Source of the DNA: Anadara kagoshimensis
Taxonomy: Eukaryota; Mollusca; Bivalvia; Arcoida; Arcidae
Assembly: GCA_021292105.1 (NCBI GenBank)
Contig: CM037874.1
Coordinates: 33,096,185-33,160,184, forward strand
DNA length: 64,000 nucleotides
Reading direction: 5' to 3'
Shown: positions 24,050 to 35,715 of the stretch, piece after piece
Layout of the letters: every line of letters starts with the position of its first letter
Position numbering within the stretch: the first letter of the stretch is position 1
The notes under the pieces: model-generated
What the model was told of the DNA's origin: nothing
Seen by the model: the letters and a program-made list of their open reading frames with translations, nothing else
Databases searched by the model: none
Translations under genes and position numbers: made by a program

Positions 24050-25395
24050 CATTTATTTAATTTTTTTGGCAAAGTTTATCAGTTCGCTTGTCCGAAGGTA
24101 GATGTTTTTCTCCGGACATTCCGGTTTCCTCCCTAGTTCTTGAACTGACCGCCTCGTTGTAGGTGAAAGAATCTTGACTAAGGTGTAAAACAACATTACT
24201 CAAAAATATTGGCGATAAAACAATTTTACTCAACTCTCAAAAGAGGAAAATATTAGCGATAAAACAATTTTACCATGTGCTTTGCATCGTCTATGGGTTC
24301 AATGTGCGTCTGAAAAAGCTGTATTCAATTGATTTTTTAGATTGCATATCATAACTCTAATCAAATCAACATACCAGTCTATTATAAATCATAATCCCAA
24401 GCTTTCAAAACTGGCTAATTAAGTTACGCGTTTTAAAAATATTACTAAACCTGTTTTAATTTTGCACCATTAAACGAAATGAAATTTGGTTTCTATTCCT
24501 CGGACCAAAGTTGTGGAAAACAAAATGTTTTAGAAATGTAGAAATGATAAAAATTGAAGGACTAAAATGTATTTCACCAAATCCAACTTAGGCAATGCTT
24601 TGATGCTTTGAACGATAAAGCAAAGCTTGTTTTTTTTCTGGCACATGAATGCTTTGGCTCCTAAGAGATGTTTGATCCACTAAAAGAGATTAAGAGATTG
24701 TTTTAGATCACGTCGGTAAGTGATCCAGCTACATTTTAAATGTTAACGTAATGTCAGAGTTATCCCTCTTACCTTTACATTATTTGAGATTCGTAATGGT
24801 AGAAAGAGTGGCTTGTCGTGGAGTTGAGTGTAATGAAGTAACGGCGTTTTTAGATTGAATTATTTCTGTTGTCACTGGCCCTTTTAATTGATTAATGTAG
24901 ATCTTGGGACGACAAAACCTGCTGTCCATCTTACATGCAGAAATTCGCCGCCTCCGTTTAAGGACGGTCGATTCTACTCTCTCAACAAATCAATTTTCGC
25001 ATGGAGATCAATTACCCCGCTGTAGTTCTTTAACATTAATATGTTCTTATCGAAGTTACGTTAAGATTTCAGCAATATTCACCTTCTGACATTTGCATGA
25101 GGCCGTTTTCAACGAGACACAGAACTCGCCGTCTTGTTTTGGCTGCCATTTTGAAAATCACGCGATCCGTGATCTCTCACGTTGGCATGAAACGTCGATG
25201 CAGTGCAATATGTTTGGACATTTACATGCATATTAAGTTTTGAAATGTTTTCACTTCTTGCTGAATTAGAAAATCAAAACGTTGGACTTTTATTATATAA
25301 AAACGATTATACAATACAGGTATGTAAAAAGTTTTAACTGTCCGACTTAAGTGCCGATTCGGCAAATCATCTTGGCCCCTCGTTGTATAAGTCAA
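24050..25395. other. Mostly unassigned, with a SINE tail fragment
   Basis: At 24080-24200 the TTCGCTTGTCCGAAGGTAGA ... AAGAATCTTGACTAAGG segment is the tail block of the SINE family. The rest shows no gene or repeat that I can name. The right edge, near 25390, holds the first bases of a split M2 MITE. Confidence 0.45.
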
Positions 25396-25412
25396 ATCTG
25401 CATGGCCGTAAC

Positions 25413-27629
25413 TAGTCCGACTAATCAGCCCACTAAACCCCCATTTTAATTTTTTGACTTTTTGGAGGTTTGTGGTCTGACAGCTTCCATTATTGAATTC
25501 TTGAAATTTCTGGCGAAAACGGCAGAAACGAAAACACGCGTCGATAATTTCCATTATTTCCTTACCTCGCTCTTGTTGACAACATGGAACACTTCCAAAA
25601 ACATTATTCTACCGATCCATGCTTAATTTTTAATTAAAATCCATCGATATCGGTAGAAATACAAGGTTTTCTGATGTCTCTTCATCTCTCTGTCACTTTC
25701 ACATCGTGAAGACATTACTAATTTGCATTGACCAATCAGATCGCGCGTTGCATTTGGATGGTGAAACTCGCAGTTGAACTTTAGAAAGCACATGTCGATG
25801 TTTATTTACATTAACGATTCGCATTATTAATGATGTTTTCATGTTTTAATTAATGATTTATAACATATTATTTTAGTTATTTTATTTTTATCAATACCAT
25901 GTGAAGACATGTGTACTAATTGCAGTGAAGATTTCTCATGTTTGTTCTCGTTTATATCTACACAGGCGTAGGAGCAGGGGGGGGGAGACCCCGCAATATA
26001 TTGTGTGAAATTTTGTTTATAGTGTTAAAGTGCTAAAAAAAAGAAATAAACCAAGAGCTATAACAGGAAATGTCCATCTGGTAACCAATCAATTATCAAT
26101 TTCATCATTATACTTGTAAAAGGGCGTCTTGAAATTCACCCTTAGAAACGGCTCACAGCATCTCCAATGGCAGGGGCGGATCCAGGATTTTTTGAAAGGG
26201 GGGGGGGGTGAGAATTATATCAATGCTAGGCCCATGGCCAACTTAATGATGTACATCAAAGGTAAATGTAGATTGGTGTGGTTAATTAGTTTATTTATAT
26301 GGCACCAAACCTTCTTAGTAGCCAGAAGTCATGAGTTGAGTACCGTACGTTTGAAAATTAATCATTGGACTTAATTATGTCATGCAGTTATTTGTACAAT
26401 TTGTCTTCATATTTCACTGCTTTTCAGTCTCTCACTCAGAACGCTGCAAAATTTTCTGGGGTACCCCCATATCCATCTCCAATGAGAGGGTTGATTATGG
26501 AACTTGTGTCATACGCCGGGTTATTGTTTTTAATCTTGCCTTGATATCACAGTATTTTAACCTATCAAAACGCTGCAAAATACATTGAAGATGCGTCTAG
26601 ACAGGGGTTAGTTTTGAAAATTTTCCGGGGAAGGCCCCCTGGACCCCAACCTATGCGAGGGGTTTAGCACCCATACTCTCCCCGCCTCGTGCCATAGGCA
26701 CAAGGTCGTACCTGCGGCACGACATAGACATAGCTTCGGTTTGCCCCCCCCCCCCCAATATTAAAAACCCTCCTACGCCTATGATCTAAATTATTTTTTC
26801 TTTCAAATTGGGTAATATTCTATCATATCTGGGACTTACATGTTCTCCTGAAATGCTGTCAAGTGTTGTCCAATATTTTGTAGACCGTAGAATTATAAGT
26901 TTTTAAACCAATTGTAATATATAAAGCTCAACACAAGAGTACTTGTCCACAAGGTCATTAAAATTAATTCTCATTCTCCACACTGTAAATTTTTTCATAG
27001 GGTTCAATTTTACTGTATTTTGCGTGAACATACATATATACAGTGAGGTGCTTAATTTTTTCTCTCCAAAATTACCGGAAAATAATATTTCTAGGATACT
27101 AGTTCAGCCTGAAAAATGAGAGGGGTCAAGAATATAAAAATATATAGAGAAGATCGCGACTACTCTATTTGAAAGTCTACATATAAATTCTAAATATTTT
27201 GATACATTTTAATGTTACCTTTTGTAAGTACATGTATTAAACACCATGTAAAACATCCTTAATAACGCGAATTACCAATGTAAATAAACATCGCCATGTG
27301 CTTTCTAAAGATACAACTGCGAGTTTCACCATCCAAATGCAACGCGCGATCTGATTGGTCAATGCAAATTAGTAATGTCTTCACGATGTGAAAGTGACAG
27401 AGAGCTGAAGAGACATCAGAAAACCTTGTATTTCTACCGATATCGATGGATTTTAATTAAAAATTAAGCATGGATCGGTAGAATAATGTTTTTGGAAGTG
27501 TTCTATGTTGTCAACAAGAGCGTTTTCGCCAGAAATTTCAAGAATTCAATAATGGAAGCTGTCAGACCACAAACCTCCAAAAAGTCAAAAAATTAAAATG
27601 GGGGTTTAGTGGGCTGATTAGTCGGACTA
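25413..27629. mobile_element. Long-TIR DNA element with a perfect 9-bp target duplication
   Basis: TAGTCCGACTAATCAGCCCA begins the left end and its reverse complement closes the right. The inverted arms extend about 400 bp on each side, interrupted on the left by about 45 bp absent from the right. GGCCGTAAC flanks it at 25404-25412 and 27630-27638. A 9-bp duplication with long TIRs fits Mutator-like (MULE) elements, but no transposase is present, so the class rests on the ends alone. The core (about 25840-27290) contains G-run-bearing fragments such as CAGGGGCGGATCCAGG that look like hAT-type MITE ends. Confidence 0.7.
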
Positions 27630-27737
27630 GGCCGTAACTACCATTGAGGCAAGTGAGACAGTTGCCTCACCTAGAATTCTGCCGATTTTTATTATTATTA
27701 TTATTTATTTTTTTTTCTTAACCGATTTAAAATTTCA

Positions 27738-27900
27738 GCTGAAAAATAAATGAGTACCAGCAAAATGCTGGGGGTTAACCCTGCGATGGACCGGCGTCCC
27801 ATTCAGGGGAGAGTCTTGTACTCTCAGTCGCTTAACGCCACCGAAACCGGATAAGCTCCGGCCTGATGGGCCTAATGGCTCGGGACAGACTTTAACTAAC
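27738..27900 (+). repeat. SINE/LINE 3'-tail-like fragment
   Basis: GGTTAACCCTGCGATGGACC and GGCGTCCCATTCAGGGG resemble a tail sequence shared by several animal SINE and L2-type LINE families. It lies inside the hAT-like element. The family call comes from memory of the motif. Confidence 0.4.
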
Positions 27901-27917
27901 TTAACTATGGTGCGGAT

Positions 27918-28286
27918 TTGCCATATTCCGACAACTTTCCTCAAGAGATTAATAGGTGGTTAACTAGATGCAGAAACGGCAATTTAGATGCAAAATCTCT
28001 GCTAGATACCATGCCATTAGCAGACAAGACATTGTATCCGAATATTCACATTATAGTCAAACTTTTACTCACTATCCCTGCAGGTTATGCTCATGCGAGA
28101 GATCATTCCTCTGCCATGAGACGACTGAAAGTGTGGAATAGATCAACAATGACTGGAACTCGGTTCTGTAGCCTGTCACTGTTACATATTCATCGTGATG
28201 ATGTTATTGGAAACGTTTGTCCTGAAAAAGTCCTTAAGAAGTGGGACAGTACTGGAATTAGAAAAATCCCACTGGCTTACAATTGA
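27918..28286 (+). pseudogene. hAT transposase C-terminal (dimerisation) fragment
   Basis: The reading contains LYPNIHIIVKLLLTIPAG, then SSAMRRLKVWNRSTMTGTRF and SLLHIHRDD, which are the conserved blocks of the hAT C-terminal dimerisation domain (also seen in ZMYM1-like proteins). The canonical ERSFSAMRRLK reads ARDHSSAMRRLK here. The N-terminal zinc finger and catalytic core are absent, and the sequence just upstream is a foreign repeat tail, so this is a 5'-truncated transposase remnant. It belongs to the element at 25401-28962. Confidence 0.75.
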
Positions 28287-28859
28287 CATTGATGAATAGA
28301 TTAGTCGACTCGATCAGTATGTCCGATTTAGTGTCATGTAGTTATTAGATGAAAAATCTTCAGTCGTCATTATATCGTCACTAACAAGTAACTCAGCTTT
28401 TTTTTATCTACATATTCTAAAACTTTGAAAAAAAAACATTTCTTCTTTATGTATGTAAAAAAAGTCATAAGGGAAGATTTAAATGCAACACATGATGTTT
28501 AACTACACCATTCACAGAATTTATTTTATAGAGGACGTTAAGTCACTCTTGGTAGGCGGCACTTCGGTGCCTCATTGAAGAATTTCACCACAACTGACTA
28601 GATGAACATATCCAATGCATCCGGAGATGCTAGCTCAAACTTTGGCATTACACTTGAAGCTTTATCAACTTGATCTATTTTTTCAGATCATTCCCTTCTT
28701 TCTTTTTTTATACCGGACTTCTATGACTTTAGGGCTATCAAATATTTAATTGTCAGTTACAACCCAATTTGATATCAAAATACATGAATTGAGTAAACAT
28801 CTTTTAGCCTTTGAAATGCCAGGAAAATGCAGGAATTTGGCTTAAAGTTTTAAAAAATT

Positions 28860-28910
28860 TTAAGGGGGGGGGGGGGCATGCCCCCGGACCCCCCTAGAGA
28901 AACACACCTA
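28860..28910 (+). repeat. G-run MITE end inside the hAT element
   Basis: A run of about twelve G followed by CATGCCCCCGGACCCCCCTAG, a motif common at ends of invertebrate hAT-derived repeats. Short fragment only. Confidence 0.35.
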
Positions 28911-28977
28911 CGGCGCATCAAATTTCTACCTCACATACAACCAAGCCTTAGTTACGGCCTTGATCTGTCTGTAAAAG

Positions 28978-29410
28978 TCACCCAGGGGAATCAGTAAAAG
29001 TGGCCTTTATGGGCAGGTGGCCCTGATATATAAGTTCAAATGACATGAACAAACATCAATTGAGATAAATTTTAACTGGCCTTTAAAAGCAATTGGTCCT
29101 TATATAGATGTGGCCTTTAAGGCAGTTTTAACTGTACATGTACCTCGGCTGCTTTATGCTCAACACAGTTTAGCCCCTCGGTAGCCGAGATGAGTCACCC
29201 AGGGGAACCAGTAAAAGTGGCCTTTATGGGCAGGTGGCCTTGATATATAAGTTCAAATAACATGAACAAACAGCAATTGAGATAAATTTTAACTGGCCTT
29301 TAAAAGCAATTGGTCCTTATATAGATGTGGCCTTTAAGGCAGTTTTAACTGTACATGTACCTCGGCTGCTTTATGCTCAACACAGTTTAGCCCCTCGGTA
29401 GCCGAGATGA
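28978..29410 (+). repeat. Tandem duplication of ~214 bp spanning part of an M2 MITE
   Basis: The unit from TCACCCAGGGGAA to CGGTAGCCGAGATGA occurs twice in a row (about 28978-29191 and 29192-29410) with only a handful of differences, so the duplication is recent. Both units include the M2 right end and an M1-like fragment. Confidence 0.85.
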
Positions 29411-29819
29411 GCTGCCGATTCGACACTTATATTCGTGAGCTGAGTGTTAATCTTTCGACAGGTCTGTTTACTTTATGCTCAATGATAAACAAATTATTTT
29501 CTGTGTCCAACAGCATCAAAACAAATTATATATCAATTCTAACACGAAATACATTTGCCATATGTTGTCAAATCCGATGTTTTTAACGCCTTTTGTATTA
29601 TGATAATTTGTTTAGATTAAGTGATCAATATTTTTTATAATGTTTTGACATTTATCCATATTATTAATAACTCGGTGAAGCAAATGAAATACATTGTACT
29701 TATCCTGTTAAATGATTTGAACCACAGATTGTAATCCCTGCCTGTGACAAAGCCGAAGTCAATATATATCTAGGCTTTATAGAAAGTTTTACAATGTTAC
29801 ACGACATTTCTCTATTTCA

Positions 29820-30245
29820 CAAATATTTTCTAACTAAGATTTTCTGACAAATTTGAAATCTGCATGATTTTATTAATTTTTAAGATATTCGTGGATTTAA
29901 GATGTCATTTTAAAGATAATTTTAAGTTTCCATGTTCTTTTCACACAATTTTGATTAGACACGTGACGTGTGTAGCTAGCTAAACAGGAGGTGCTTACAC
30001 TTCCGGAGCACTCGGTCTCACTCCCTTGGTGGAAGTTCACGTGTCTAACCTAACTTGTCGGTTCCAAAGTTTTTACTTTGCTTCTGGATTGTGATTCGGA
30101 CATGGATTTGTATGTTTTTGATTATAACATTCATAATCAGTTCGTTAAAAAAACTGAAAATTTGTAGTTCCAAAAAAAATTGCCAAAATTTGCTAAATTT
30201 AAGTTAAGGAAATTGTTTATTTGAAGGAATCATTGCGAAACTGGT
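29820..30245. repeat. M3 MITE interrupted by an R1 arm
   Basis: CTAACTAAGATTTTC at the left and TTTAAGTTAAGGAAA ... ATTGCGAAACTGG at the right are the M3 ends. An R1 arm (about 29927-30104) sits between them. Confidence 0.6.
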
Positions 30246-30461
30246 ACCATATATAATGACAGTGTCAATTTTCGCGAAGTTAATAAAATGCATGAACAAT
30301 TTTCGGCAAGCAAATCTATGATACAATTGAACTTCGTTTTACTAAGGTTAGAATGGAATTTTAACTAGCTAGAAACGTCATAAAAGTACACGTTTCTACG
30401 CTGGAAGTTCACAATTTTAGAGACATTTTAAAATAGATGGACATCATGGACGTCATCCCTA

Positions 30462-30715
30462 CAACATTGTTGATAAGTCTGATGTCTCTATATCTAAAGT
30501 TGTCCTAAATATATTTGACATCGCATAGTGGTTCCATGTTTCTTTCTTTCACAATTTTGATTTTATACGTGGCAAGTGTATCTAGCTTACGGTTATGTTT
30601 GCTCTTCCGGAGCACCTGGCTCAACGCCTCTGCATGGTGAAAATTCTATTGTTTAACTAAACTGTCAGTTCTCAAAGTTTTTTCTTTGGTTTTGGGGTTG
30701 TAGTTTGGATCTGTG
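30462..30715 (+). repeat. R1 foldback family, single arm
   Basis: Reads through TTGTTGATAAGTCTGATGTC, TATATTTGACATCGCATAG and CTCTTCCGGAGCACCTGG in the order of the R1 right arm. Confidence 0.6.
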
Positions 30716-31138
30716 TTTGGTTCTTTAGGAAGGGGTGTGTGATATTGTAGCGTTGGTTATTTCGTAACAAATGTCAGACTAAAGAGGTATTTACCGATAG
30801 AAAAAAATTGAACGGAAAAAAGGGCATAATACAACAAAACTTTAGAAAGTAACAGTCAGACAAAACATAAAGAGGCAGCCACATAAAGACCATAGGTACC
30901 AAATCAACCAACATGAAAAGAAAAATCAAATTTTGAGACAAGAAAAAACTTGTACATGTAGTTTCTTTTTCTAATACACGCTGTGGAGAAATTTGATAAA
31001 ACGCTATGATTGTAAAAAAAATCTTGATGACTTATTGTACATACATAGACTGCTGCTGAGGGGTTTGATACAACCTAGAGGTCCATGTGTAACCAATATA
31101 AAATAAATTAAAACAAACATACTTGTATCTGAGCAATT

Positions 31139-31144
31139 TTTATT
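31139..31144 (-). promoter_or_regulatory. Polyadenylation signal of the two-module Cys-rich gene
   Basis: AATAAA on the minus strand begins a few bases after the TAA stop at 31150-31152. Such a short 3' UTR is possible but tight; other signals may lie further down. Confidence 0.4.
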
Positions 31145-31149
31145 ACTTT

Positions 31150-31601
31150 TTATCTAAACCCGACACATTTGCAGTAATTGTGATTTGAATTAGCGGAATT
31201 AACTACACATCTGGCGGTGTCCTCAGTTGAGCAGTAATTCATACTCTCACAATCATCGTTGGTTTCGCATTCAGCTTGTTTGTGGCAGTGGCAGGCGTTA
31301 ACATATCCATCAGCTCCGGGATGGCAGTAAGCGTTCGGTTTGTACAATGGGCAATCGGAATTTAGACAGTCTTCATCCCGGTCACAGTGTCCAACGCCTT
31401 TGTAACGTCCATAGCTGTTTCCATACCCGTATTGTCCATAAGCGTTGCCAAATATACCTCTATACAAGTTACTATTTTTGTATCCCCCGCCATAATATTT
31501 GTCGCCATAGTTACCGCCGTAGTTACCGTAATAACCTTGGCCGTTGTAGTTGTTGTTCTGGTAACCATAGTAACCGTTGGCAGTTACTATCGCTAGGCAA
31601 C
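31150..31601 (-). CDS. Secreted Gly/Tyr-rich protein with two C-terminal Cys modules, exon 2
   Basis: This exon follows an acceptor TTTTATTCAG (AG at 31602-31603) and continues a phase-1 codon from the exon at 33183-33213; the joined protein is about 160 residues. The signal peptide MSYTLALIFLGCLAIVTA crosses the junction. Next comes a Gly/Tyr/Asn-rich region (about 19-82) with YYG and GGNY repeats, then two cysteine modules: C-x5-C-x4-C-x8-C-x10-C-x-C and C-x5-C-x5-C-x7-C-x11-C-x-C, each opening C[DE]xxxDC. Gly/Tyr-rich secreted proteins are common in mollusc shell, periostracum and byssus, which makes a structural role possible. I cannot assign a named family. The module is shared with three neighbours at 37-57 kb. 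Confidence 0.85.
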
Positions 31602-31736
31602 CTGAATAAAAATAATAAGTTAAACTTCATTTCAACATTCATAGTACGATTTATTATTTCAAATTTATCTTCCCTAATTCACATAATTCATTTTTACAAT
31701 TCACAAATTATTTTAATATGGATGGTCATAGTAAAT

Positions 31737-31938
31737 GGGGTTCGCCGCTGTACCACGTGATACCCGCTAACGTTTATGCTGAACACTTATTTTCAATGGA
31801 TATTAAATAGCATCAGATAACGGTTTTCCACGAAAACGACGTCATTCCGAGAATCTGTGACATTGACGTTTTCCGAAGCCATCCGGACAAACGTTAAGAG
31901 GTATTGATCACATGGTACAGCGGCCAACCCCATTGATT
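31737..31938. repeat. MITE family M5 (GTTCGCCGCTGTACCACGTG ends)
   Basis: ATGGGGTTCGCCGCTGTACC at the left and GGTACAGCGGCCAACCCCAT at the right are inverted ends, with AACGTTT / AAACGTT just inside. A second copy is at about 32063-32246. Both lie in the intron of the gene at 31150-33213. Confidence 0.7.
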
Positions 31939-32062
31939 CTAGGTGGATTTGGTTATTGACAATAAAATAAATGTGACTACTTTCTTACGATGTCAATAAT
32001 TGGAAGACAAAAAAATGTGCCAAACGACTATACGTTGTACCATCTAAAAGACGAATCAAATA

Positions 32063-32246
32063 AATGGGTTTCGCCGCTGTACCACGTGATCAATACCTTA
32101 AACGTTTCTGCGGAACGTTTTGGCAAACGTCAACGTCACAGTTCCCCGGAAAAAGTAATCTAATGCGATTCCATATCCATTGGAAATAAGTGCTTCGCAC
32201 AAACGTTAAAGGGTATCTCTTGGTACAGTGGCAAACCCCATTGATC
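32063..32246. repeat. MITE family M5, second copy
   Basis: Starts ATGGGTTTCGCCGCTGTACC and ends TGGTACAGTGGCAAACCCCA. The ends match the copy at 31737 while the interior has diverged. Confidence 0.7.
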
Positions 32247-32937
32247 GTGGCGTCATCAAGAGGTATTGAGGTTTGCTTTGGCGGTTGGTGCAGTAAATGC
32301 ATCATTGCTTTTTTATTTTTATTTAGATACACAGATTTTTAAGTCGTAAAATGATATCAAATATCAATTTTTATTAAATATTTAGTTGTAAGCGTTGAAT
32401 TGTTCATTAAAATTCAAACATAGAAGCCAAAAAACATGCACAGCGTCCATTCAAGATGACCAGATTGAAAATTATATTTTAAGCCCATAGTAAACATAAT
32501 TCGGATGAGACTCTAACTTGACATTTCACGATAAATTTTCTGAAATTATTGTTTATTTTTAAATCCATATAAAATGCAATTGTAACATGAAGGTTCTGAC
32601 ATACTGAAAATGAATGAGTCATACATATTTATTATGAATACCTTGATAGGTCTAATATTGAAATAATAAAAAAGAGATAATACGCCACGATTCCTTCAAT
32701 TTTTTGCAAGTTTATAGCAAAACAGGAGGTGCTTACCCTCCCAGAGCAATTGACCTCACTACTCTGGTATAAGTTTACGTGTTTAATTTAATTTGCCAGC
32801 TTTTAAAATTTTACTTTGCAGTTTAAGTCGTTAATTAAAATAACGATTTGGCAATATTTGGGACGTGGATATTTGTCTTTGTATTTTTTTTAATCAATGT
32901 TGATTTTGCTTTGTATTTTTCCTCTTTTTTGTTTTTC

Positions 32938-32939
32938 TG

Positions 32940-32990
<51 letters not shown>

Positions 32991-33044
32991 TTATTTTTAT
33001 TTATTTATTTATTTATTTTTTTTTTATTTATTTATTTATTATTT
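32938..33044 (+). repeat. (TTTA)n microsatellite
   Basis: About 25 TTTA units with two interruptions. They produce open frames of Phe/Ile/Leu/Tyr on the plus strand that are not genes. Confidence 0.95.
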
Positions 33045-33182
33045 TGTTGGTTGGTTATTTGATTGCTTGCTTTTGGCATTTCTTGCTTAAAAGCTATATT
33101 AAATTACTTTTTACCATTTATATAATCATTTATCTTTTTTCTATTATTTGATAAATAATTCATATGAACAGAGTTGACTTAC

Positions 33183-33213
33183 CTAAGAATATAAGAGCTA
33201 ATGTATAACTCAT
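33183..33213 (-). CDS. Exon 1 (signal-peptide start) of the two-module Cys-rich gene
   Basis: On the minus strand ATG opens MSYTLALIFL plus one base, followed directly by the donor GTAAGT (33177-33182). Phase 1 matches the exon at 31150-31601, giving an unbroken hydrophobic signal peptide. The 1581-bp intron carries two small MITEs, an R1 arm and a (TTTA)n run. An M1 MITE lies about 100 bp upstream of the ATG. Confidence 0.8.
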
Positions 33214-33316
33214 TATGACGCCTTTAATCTTACCGACCGATGTTGTCGAGAACAGCTCCCTAAGTGCTCTAAGAAAAAAAGTAACCTCCGACTTGATTTA
33301 TTAAAAAAAACTTTAG

Positions 33317-33560
33317 TATAGACCCGTCGAAAGTTTAACACTGGGGTTACGACGACTTGAAGCTCGACCACCGAATACCCGAGATACGGATAACTGGTAC
33401 GCGAAAAGCTGCCCAGATATTGTAAACAGCTGTCGAAAGATACCAGTATATAGGATCTACCAAAACGCTACCGAAAAATAGCTAGCGAGGAGAGCGATAT
33501 GAAGAACCTATTTCGGTCCTTATTTGTAGGCTCTGTGTAAAATTTTCGACGGGTCTGTAA
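33317..33560. repeat. MITE family M1 copy next to a promoter
   Basis: Starts TATAGACCCGTCGAAAGTTT and ends ATTTTCGACGGGTCTGTAA. It ends about 100 bp upstream of the ATG at 33211-33213. Confidence 0.75.
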
Positions 33561-33662
33561 TGTCTTTTTAAATGTCAAAACGATTACAATTCCTAATTTG
33601 AATATTAAAAAACAACAATCCTGTTTTTTAAGATGCTTTGCTACTTTTGTTACAGATGGTGT

Positions 33663-33894
33663 AATACAGACCGGTCGAAAATTTAACACTGAGCACACAA
33701 AACAAAGTCGCAGCTTGGCAACTGTGTAGCCCGTCGAGATATGGAGAGCTAGTGGCAAAAAGGCTGTTGAAAGATCGATATCAGCAGCCGAAAAGCTGAT
33801 GCGATATGGCTAAAGAAGGGACTGAGATGCGCTTCAAATTCCGCACCTTCATTCGTTAGCTCGGAATTTAACTTTCGACAGATCTGCACTGTAT
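33663..33894. repeat. MITE family M1 copy
   Basis: ATACAGACCGGTCGAAAATT at the left, AACTTTCGACAGATCTGCAC at the right. Confidence 0.75.
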
Positions 33895-33996
33895 TAAAGA
33901 AAGGAGAAATATACAAAATGTTAATTATGCTAAGTCAATTTTTATACATAATTATTATATGCTTCACTGACTGCAGTTATGTTTACCACCACATAT

Positions 33997-34243
33997 AGTA
34001 CAGACCCGTCGAAAGTTTAACAATAGACTAACAAATTAGTGCCGAATAGTCAGCTAATGCCGTTCCCACGTTAGCAGCGTTTCGGTAGTTGCTATATAAC
34101 TCTTGACAGTTTATTACGACAGTTGCTATATACCTATTGATCTCAGTTTTGGTCACAAGCTAACCATATACCGTCCTCTCGACAGCAGAACTTCGAGTCT
34201 AATTTGTGGGCTCACTGTTAAACTTTCGACCGACAGGTTTGAC
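33997..34243. repeat. MITE family M1 copy
   Basis: AGTACAGACCCGTCGAAAGT at the left, AAACTTTCGACCGACAGGTT at the right. Confidence 0.75.
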
Positions 34244-35166
34244 TTACAAACAAACGATAAGAAACTTGAAAATTTACTCAGTTAAATCAGTACACTGATA
34301 ATCAATTTGTTATGCATAATTTTGCCATAAAGTTTTTTATTCCCAGCTTTTCAAAGAGAGAGGGGGCATTACATTCGAACTTCCATTGGTCCATCCGTCC
34401 GCCAAAATACTTCTTTTCCGGAAATTATCCGAAACGATGAGGCTCTATTTTATACGACACTTGGTGTTAAGCATAAACATTGATACATTACCCCAAGTTG
34501 GTTAGCTCATTTTCCTGAAGTGTTTTTGGGTCGAGTTTTGTTTGGGTGTTTTTTTTTCAATGACTTGCGTAGTGTTTTTGATTGGGTTATTTGTTGGCAA
34601 ACATGTATTCTTTTACCTTTATTAAGATAAGAAAAAAGTGTTTGAAAGCCTTTTTAAACGAATTAACATTCAGTACTAATAATTTCCTAATAATTCAATT
34701 GATACCAACACAAATCTATCTTTATCGATATGAGACATAAAATAAGATGCATGAAGCGAAAGCGAACTCAAAGAATGCCCATACCTGTCTGATTTTTTCT
34801 ATATGAACATGGGTGCTCATTGCATTCAGACTCTTACCCCGTTTGCATTTTCTGAACTGAAACAGTGGTTAAAGCCGGTTCCAACGCTAAGGTTCGAATA
34901 TCGCTCGGTCAGGTCACTTACCAGTTCGGTTGCCGAAGTGAGATGGTTAAGTTTCCTTCATCATTTTAGAACGTAACGTCTTGATATAATTGAAAGAATC
35001 TTGACTGAGATATAACACTCCCAATCTGTTTCTAATGTTCAAGCTTGGAATGCCAAATCTTTGTCAGTTAGTCAAATTGATGCAATGGTGCTGAATTAGA
35101 AAAAAAAGTGTTGTAAGATATTTCTGGTATTATTCTATGTGGTTTTCACATTTAAATTGCTCAGTT
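34244..35166. other. Unassigned, with a SINE tail fragment
   Basis: About 34895-35010 (AGTTCGGTTGCCGAAGTGAG ... GAAAGAATCTTGACTGAG) matches the tail block of the SINE family. Nothing else was recognised. Confidence 0.4.
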
Positions 35167-35524
35167 ACAGAGTGCAGGCTTGTCGAAATCTTAACACTAA
35201 CGAATTAGTGTCTGATCGACAGCCTATACCGGCCTTTCGTTTCCTATATATCATGGCAAACTTTATACACTGGCTACATATATCTCGGGCAATCGGAAGC
35301 TTGCATTTGACTCCTTTGCGTTATCGCAGGTGCACTGGAGCACCAAGCCTCACTTCCTTGGTGTAAGTTCACATGTTTAACTTAACTTGTCTGTTTCAAA
35401 GTCTTTACTTGGTTTTTAGATTGTGATTTGGATACGGCTATGCTTAACATTCACACACCAACAGTGATGTCAAGTGATAAAAACATACCTAGTATGATAT
35501 TCAAATAGGTGCTTTCCAAGCATC

Positions 35525-35715
35525 TTTTATGTCACTACTGTAGCTTAATTGGTAGAGCAGTGCTCGCTACGTATGTGCGAGCTCGTGGGTTCGAACCTTT
35601 GACCGGGACTGACCAAGACTTGTAAATAGGTAGTAGCTGTTCTTTCACTTACCACTTGGCATTTAGAAATGAAAGCCGAGGGTCCTTCGAAAAAGACCTA
35701 AAAAACTATTGAAAA
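35525..35715 (+). repeat. tRNA-derived SINE, truncated
   Basis: The tRNA-like head TAGCTTAATTGGTAGAGCAG (A box) and GTGGGTTCGAACC (B box) is followed by a short body. An M1 fragment follows. Confidence 0.7.

Larger units (their letters stand above)
25401..28962. mobile_element. hAT-like DNA transposon, split by another element
   Basis: The ends CATGGCCGTAACTACC (left) and TTAGTTACGGCCTTG (right) are inverted, and both junctions carry ATCTG (25396-25400 and 28963-28967). Outside these, the flanks join into an M2 MITE, so the host site is visible. Inside, 27918-28286 codes the C-terminal dimerisation region of a hAT transposase. Sequence 25413-27629 is a later insertion. A 5-bp duplication is shorter than the usual 8 bp of hAT but is known for some hAT groups. 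Confidence 0.6.

Noticed and set aside
31347-31760. 137-codon plus-strand frame and two other overlapping frames
   Set aside because: They are shadows of the Gly/Tyr-rich exon on the minus strand; only the minus frame has a splice-matched signal peptide and ordered cysteines.
32848-33151. Membrane-protein-like frames rich in Phe/Ile/Leu/Tyr
   Set aside because: They are a translated (TTTA)n microsatellite.
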